The notes under the pieces were generated by a model. It saw only the letters and a list, made by a program, of their open reading frames with translations. It was not told the DNA's origin and searched no databases. The position numbers were made by a program, and so were the translations under genes. A stretch of DNA of 64,000 bases from CAZPMC01 sp964587755 (GTDB lineage Bacteria; Bacillota; Clostridia; Acetivibrionales; DTU013): positions 1 through 64,000 of the forward strand of contig CAZPMC010000006.1 of the NCBI GenBank assembly GCA_964587755.1, given 5' to 3'. Positions 60,742 through 64,000 of this stretch are shown here, piece after piece. How positions within the stretch are numbered: the stretch's first letter is position 1; each line of letters starts with the position of its first letter.

Positions 60742-61595
60742 TGAATGAAACAGTTTCGAAGGACAGAGGGAAGGTTATTAATATTTTATTGATAACACTT
60801 GTTACCGTATTAGGAATTCTTGTGGCATTTCCACTGTATTGGCTTATAAGAAGCTCCCTGGTCAGCAAGCCTGAATTTCTGGCAAGGCCGCCGGTTTGGA
60901 TACCAAGCCGTTTAATGTTTTCAAATTTTTCAAAAGCAATTGAAAGAATAGATTTCCCGGTACAGTTGTGGAATTCCATTTCAATTGTAGTGCCTTACGT
61001 TGTAGGAAACGTTATTACTACAAGCTTTGCCGGGTATGCCTTTGCAAGGCTGCGTTTTCCTTTAAAAAAAATGTGGTATCTGCTTGTAATAAGCACAATG
61101 ATGCTGCCAAGCGCTGTGACGTTAATACCGCAGTATATGATGTACAGCAGCCTGAAACTTGTAGGGACGAAGCTTCCATTGATTTTGCCTGCTTTTTTAT
61201 GTGCAGGAGGCAATGCCTATTTTGTTTTTCTGCTTAGTAAATTTTTTAATACTATTCCCAAGGAATTGGATGAGGCTGCATGTATTGATGGTGCCGGCTA
61301 TTTTAGAACATATTTTGAAATATTGCTTCCTTTAATCCGCCCGGCTTTGATAGTTGTAGCTCTCTTCAGCTTTATTAATTGCTGGAATGAGTTTTTCTAC
61401 ACACTTATCTATCTGCAGGGAGAGAAAATGTACACATTGACTCTCGGGCTGTATACAGTCAATGGACTTAGAATACCTAACTACGAGCAGGTTATGGCTT
61501 TAACGGTAATTATCGTACTTCCTTGTCTTATATTATTTATGATAGGTAACAAATATTTTATAAAGGGGATAGCCCTGACAGGAATAAAGGGATAA
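60741..61595 (+). CDS. Sugar ABC transporter permease (MalG/UgpE-like)
   Basis: 284 residues with six membrane helices expected. LVAFPLYWLIRSSL at the first helix, and the EAA loop DEAACIDGAGYFRTYFEILLP. It ends in IKGIALTGIKG, a conserved C-terminal motif of this class. It starts inside the previous stop (TAATG), so it is coupled. Confidence 0.92.
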   Translation: MNETVSKDRGKVINILLITLVTVLGILVAFPLYWLIRSSLVSKPEFLARPPVWIPSRLMFSNFSKAIERIDFPVQLWNSISIVVPYVVGNVITTSFAGYAFARLRFPLKKMWYLLVISTMMLPSAVTLIPQYMMYSSLKLVGTKLPLILPAFLCAGGNAYFVFLLSKFFNTIPKELDEAACIDGAGYFRTYFEILLPLIRPALIVVALFSFINCWNEFFYTLIYLQGEKMYTLTLGLYTVNGLRIPNYEQVMALTVIIVLPCLILFMIGNKYFIKGIALTGIKG

Positions 61596-61693
61596 GAGAT
61601 TTAGCGACAAAGGTTCAGACGAGATTGTTTGGAGTAGTAAAAAGAGGTAAAATGGAACTATACGGGCTTTCTATTTTACAAGGAGATAATAGG

Positions 61694-63010
61694 ATGTGTA
61701 TTAGTAGAAGAATATTATTCTTGGCTGTTTTTGTACTAATTATTATGTCATCAGGGTGTGTATCGGAGCCAGTCTCCTCCTTACCCGGAAATGATAAGGT
61801 TGAGGTTGATTTGGCTTTGGCATCTTATGATCCTGAGGTGCCTGGTTGGAGCGCAGTTATTGAAGCGGCGAACAAAAAGCTTGCGCCCCAAAACATAGAA
61901 ATAAAAATTAACAAAATACCGACAAGCACCTGGGAGCCCTATTATCAAAAAATACTTACGCTTATTGCCTCCGGGAATGCACCTGATATAGGACGAATAG
62001 CGGAATCATATCTTCCCATTCTCATTGAGAAAAATCAAATCGTAGAGGTAACGGATAAGATGGGGCAGATTGACAAGGAACAATACTTAGACGGTGCCTT
62101 TAGCGGGGCGGCCTTTGTTGACGGTAGGGTGTACGGTCTGCCATGTGGTATTTATACCATGCTTCTATACTATAATAGGGATTTGTTCGACGAAGCCGGA
62201 GTTGAATATCCGTCCAGCGACTGGAACAACCCGGTGACCTGGGACGAGTTTAGAAGCGTGGCGGCAAAGCTTACTAAAGGTGATGGTTCAGATAAGATAT
62301 TCGGGGCACATCTAAATCTGGAGATATTGATGCTTAATCAGTATTTCATGGGCAATGGCGGAGCTCCTCTTTTTGATGAGAAGGGTGCATGTATGCTAAA
62401 TCACCCCAAAAACGCTGAAATACTTGATCTGTTTGGGAAAATGTATACTGAGGACAAATCCTTAATGAGGCCTATAGATGCAAAAACAGTGGGGTACGGT
62501 GACATGTTTAGAGCAGGAAAAGTAGGTATGATGGTGGAGGGTACATGGTTTCATTATAAAGCAAAGAACATAAAACAATTTGAAGCAGGTATCGCCGCAA
62601 TTCCATCAAATACAGGAAGGTCAGTATGTACAAACTTTATAGACTCCTGGGTGATTTTCAACGGCTCAAAGCATGAAAATGAGGCATGGGAAGCACTGAA
62701 GGCCATCATAAGTAAAGAGGCGTTCGATGCTCTTGCACCTCACAGTGTAGGAGGTATACCAATTACAAAAAGTACAATAGAGCAATATAAGGAAAACATC
62801 GTGGGTGAGCATTTTGACAAATACGGTAAAAGTGCTTTTATTGAGAGTATTAATCATACTGTACAGGCAAGCTATTCAGTTAACATAAATTATTTTACCC
62901 GGGATTGGAATTATCTGCTGGAATCATACTCATTAGGAGGGATTACTACCGGAGAATTTATCGAAAGAGGCATGGAGGTTATTTCAGAAGGAAATATGAT
63001 AAATAACTGA
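61694..63010 (+). CDS. Sugar ABC transporter binding lipoprotein 2 (family 1)
   Basis: 438 residues from ATG 61694, with AAGGAGATAATAGG upstream; the longer open frame lacks a ribosome site. Lipobox Cys22 (MSSGC). A family-1 binding protein different from binding protein 1: NAPDIGRIAESYL, YGLPCGIYTMLLYYNRDLFDE and VGMMVEGTWFHYK. It may be an alternative ligand receptor for the same permeases, or a sensor partner for the response regulator that follows. Binding protein 1 and the permeases are on the same strand with close spacing. Confidence 0.9.
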   Translation: MCISRRILFLAVFVLIIMSSGCVSEPVSSLPGNDKVEVDLALASYDPEVPGWSAVIEAANKKLAPQNIEIKINKIPTSTWEPYYQKILTLIASGNAPDIGRIAESYLPILIEKNQIVEVTDKMGQIDKEQYLDGAFSGAAFVDGRVYGLPCGIYTMLLYYNRDLFDEAGVEYPSSDWNNPVTWDEFRSVAAKLTKGDGSDKIFGAHLNLEILMLNQYFMGNGGAPLFDEKGACMLNHPKNAEILDLFGKMYTEDKSLMRPIDAKTVGYGDMFRAGKVGMMVEGTWFHYKAKNIKQFEAGIAAIPSNTGRSVCTNFIDSWVIFNGSKHENEAWEALKAIISKEAFDALAPHSVGGIPITKSTIEQYKENIVGEHFDKYGKSAFIESINHTVQASYSVNINYFTRDWNYLLESYSLGGITTGEFIERGMEVISEGNMINN

Positions 63011-63031
63011 TAAACAGAGGGGGATACCTTT

Positions 63032-64000
63032 TTGTATAAAGTGCTTATTGTAGATGACGACAAGGTAATACGACAAGATCTAAAAACAATTCTTGATTGG
63101 CAAAAGTACGGATTCAAGGTCATGGCTGAAGCTGGTACGGGGCATGAAGCATTGGAGCAAATGAAGAAAAACACTTTTGACCTGGTGATAACAGATATCT
63201 ATATGCCAGTAATGGACGGCATCCAGCTGATACAAAGAGCAAAAAGTGAATATCCGTCTACAGAATTCATTGTTGTGAGTAACTATGATGAGTTCAGATA
63301 TGTTAAGACTGCTATGAAGTACGGCGCTCTTGATTATGTCTTAAAATATGAGATTGATGCCAATAGCTTTATCCCTATTATTACATCTGTACGAAATAAG
63401 CTGGAGGGCAGGCAAGAAAACAATAACACTGCTGTGGAGAGAATGAATGAGAATTGGAGACACGCGCTTGAGGAGAAATTCTGGAGGAATCTGCTGACCG
63501 ACCAAAAAGACCTTGATACAATACAATCTGAGGGTAGAAGGCTTGGAATAGATGTAACTTGCAGCCCTCATGTTCTTCTTTTCTTAGATGTCAGCTTCGG
63601 GCAGTTGGACAATGTACAAATAAATTATAAAATCAAAGAGCTTAATAAAAATATTAATAAGTTAGTACGTGAATGTAAGGAAAACTTTAAATACAGCTTT
63701 GTGCTCCGGGTCGAGGAATGCATGTGGGTGGTTATTCTAAAGTCCGGCGAGAAAAGCCAAAGTGCCATAAAGAACTCCGGCTTTTTATTCTCCAGAAGTT
63801 TAATGAAGAAAATTAAAGATGGTTTTAATGCCAATATTGTATGCGAAATAGGAGATGTAATACTCAAAGCAGAGGAGTTTTCACGGGCATACAGGAGGAT
63901 GAGGGAGTGTATTGAAAGTAAGTTTTATTATGGTTTGGACGTTGTTATTGATATGTCTTATATTAATGACATGAAGTTTAGTTATGATGAAAAAGTGATG
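63032..64000 (+). CDS. YesN-type response regulator (5' part, cut by the window end)
   Basis: 323 codons are visible and the frame is still open at base 64000. The start is TTG 63032 with GAGGGGG upstream. The N-terminal receiver domain (1-125) has the acidic pocket VDDDK, phospho-acceptor Asp55 (VITDIYMPVMDG) and Lys in VLKYE. A middle region (about 130-323) is typical of YesN proteins. The AraC-type DNA-binding domain expected at the C-terminus is outside the window. Such regulators pair with a YesM-type histidine kinase and control adjacent sugar importer operons. Confidence 0.88.
   Translation, partial: MYKVLIVDDDKVIRQDLKTILDWQKYGFKVMAEAGTGHEALEQMKKNTFDLVITDIYMPVMDGIQLIQRAKSEYPSTEFIVVSNYDEFRYVKTAMKYGALDYVLKYEIDANSFIPIITSVRNKLEGRQENNNTAVERMNENWRHALEEKFWRNLLTDQKDLDTIQSEGRRLGIDVTCSPHVLLFLDVSFGQLDNVQINYKIKELNKNINKLVRECKENFKYSFVLRVEECMWVVILKSGEKSQSAIKNSGFLFSRSLMKKIKDGFNANIVCEIGDVILKAEEFSRAYRRMRECIESKFYYGLDVVIDMSYINDMKFSYDEKVM

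Noticed and set aside
1..64000. CRISPR array, insertion sequence, prophage, tRNA or rRNA genes
   Set aside because: I saw no regularly spaced repeats, transposase or integrase motifs, or structural RNA genes. A covariance-model scan would settle the RNA genes.

Overview
The window looks like part of a chromosome from an endospore-forming anaerobe of the class Clostridia. The signs are a YyaC/DUF1256 sporulation gene, rubredoxin, a Gram-positive type I-alpha glutamine synthetase, a T-box leader, lipoprotein (not periplasmic) solute-binding proteins and strong AGGAGG ribosome-binding sites. The species cannot be named from sequence alone; a cellulolytic cluster III relative is a guess. A run of ten N bases at 5008-5017 shows that this is a draft assembly.

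Layout. 1-5.7 kb holds housekeeping genes: the 3' end of prmC, a PAS-SpoIIE phosphatase, yyaC, rubredoxin, glnA, a DUF951 gene, an HtrA-like protease and a small unknown. 5.7-12.7 kb is a branched-chain amino acid operon, ilvB-ilvN-ilvC-leuA-cimA plus a small unknown, behind a sigma-A promoter and a T-box whose specifier reads best as CUC (Leu). 12.8-17.0 kb has an L,D-transpeptidase and a FadR-type regulator with a PfkB kinase and 6-phosphogluconate dehydrogenase; two matching operators flank the regulator gene. 17.0-20.6 kb (minus strand) is a FecBCD-type metal or metal-chelate importer with a P-loop NTPase.

20.9-48.5 kb is a very large purine/nucleobase catabolic region. It holds four ATZ/TRZ-type amidohydrolases (deaminases), two YgeY-type M20 hydrolases, a PreA-like flavin/iron-sulfur protein, a GH1-fold protein without its catalytic nucleophile, a fused 2Fe-2S/molybdopterin xanthine-dehydrogenase-type hydroxylase, diaminopropionate ammonia-lyase, a DeoR regulator with tartrate-dehydratase-like and DeoC-like enzymes, an MCP, an RpiB-like and an epimerase-like isomerase, a hydantoinase and a complete BMP-type nucleoside ABC importer. 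A MocA-type molybdenum cofactor cytidylyltransferase gene lies at 56.0 kb. The set resembles the ssnA/ygeY/ygeX/hyuA/xdh gene group known from anaerobic purine and uric acid degradation, but is larger and has several members with altered active sites.

48.5-56.0 kb is a tightly coupled carbohydrate module: two tandem SDRs, a D-2-hydroxyacid dehydrogenase, an archaeal-type GAPDH and an archaeal-type PGK, a split transketolase and a gluconate-5-dehydrogenase-like SDR. A reasonable reading is that nucleosides or related glycosides are imported, bases are deaminated, hydroxylated and ring-opened to ammonia and pyruvate, and the sugar part enters the transketolase/GAPDH/PGK branch. This is inference. 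56.6-58.1 kb has a sirtuin and a HAD phosphatase on the minus strand. 58.3-64 kb is a CUT1-type sugar ABC operon with two solute-binding proteins and the start of a YesN-type response regulator.
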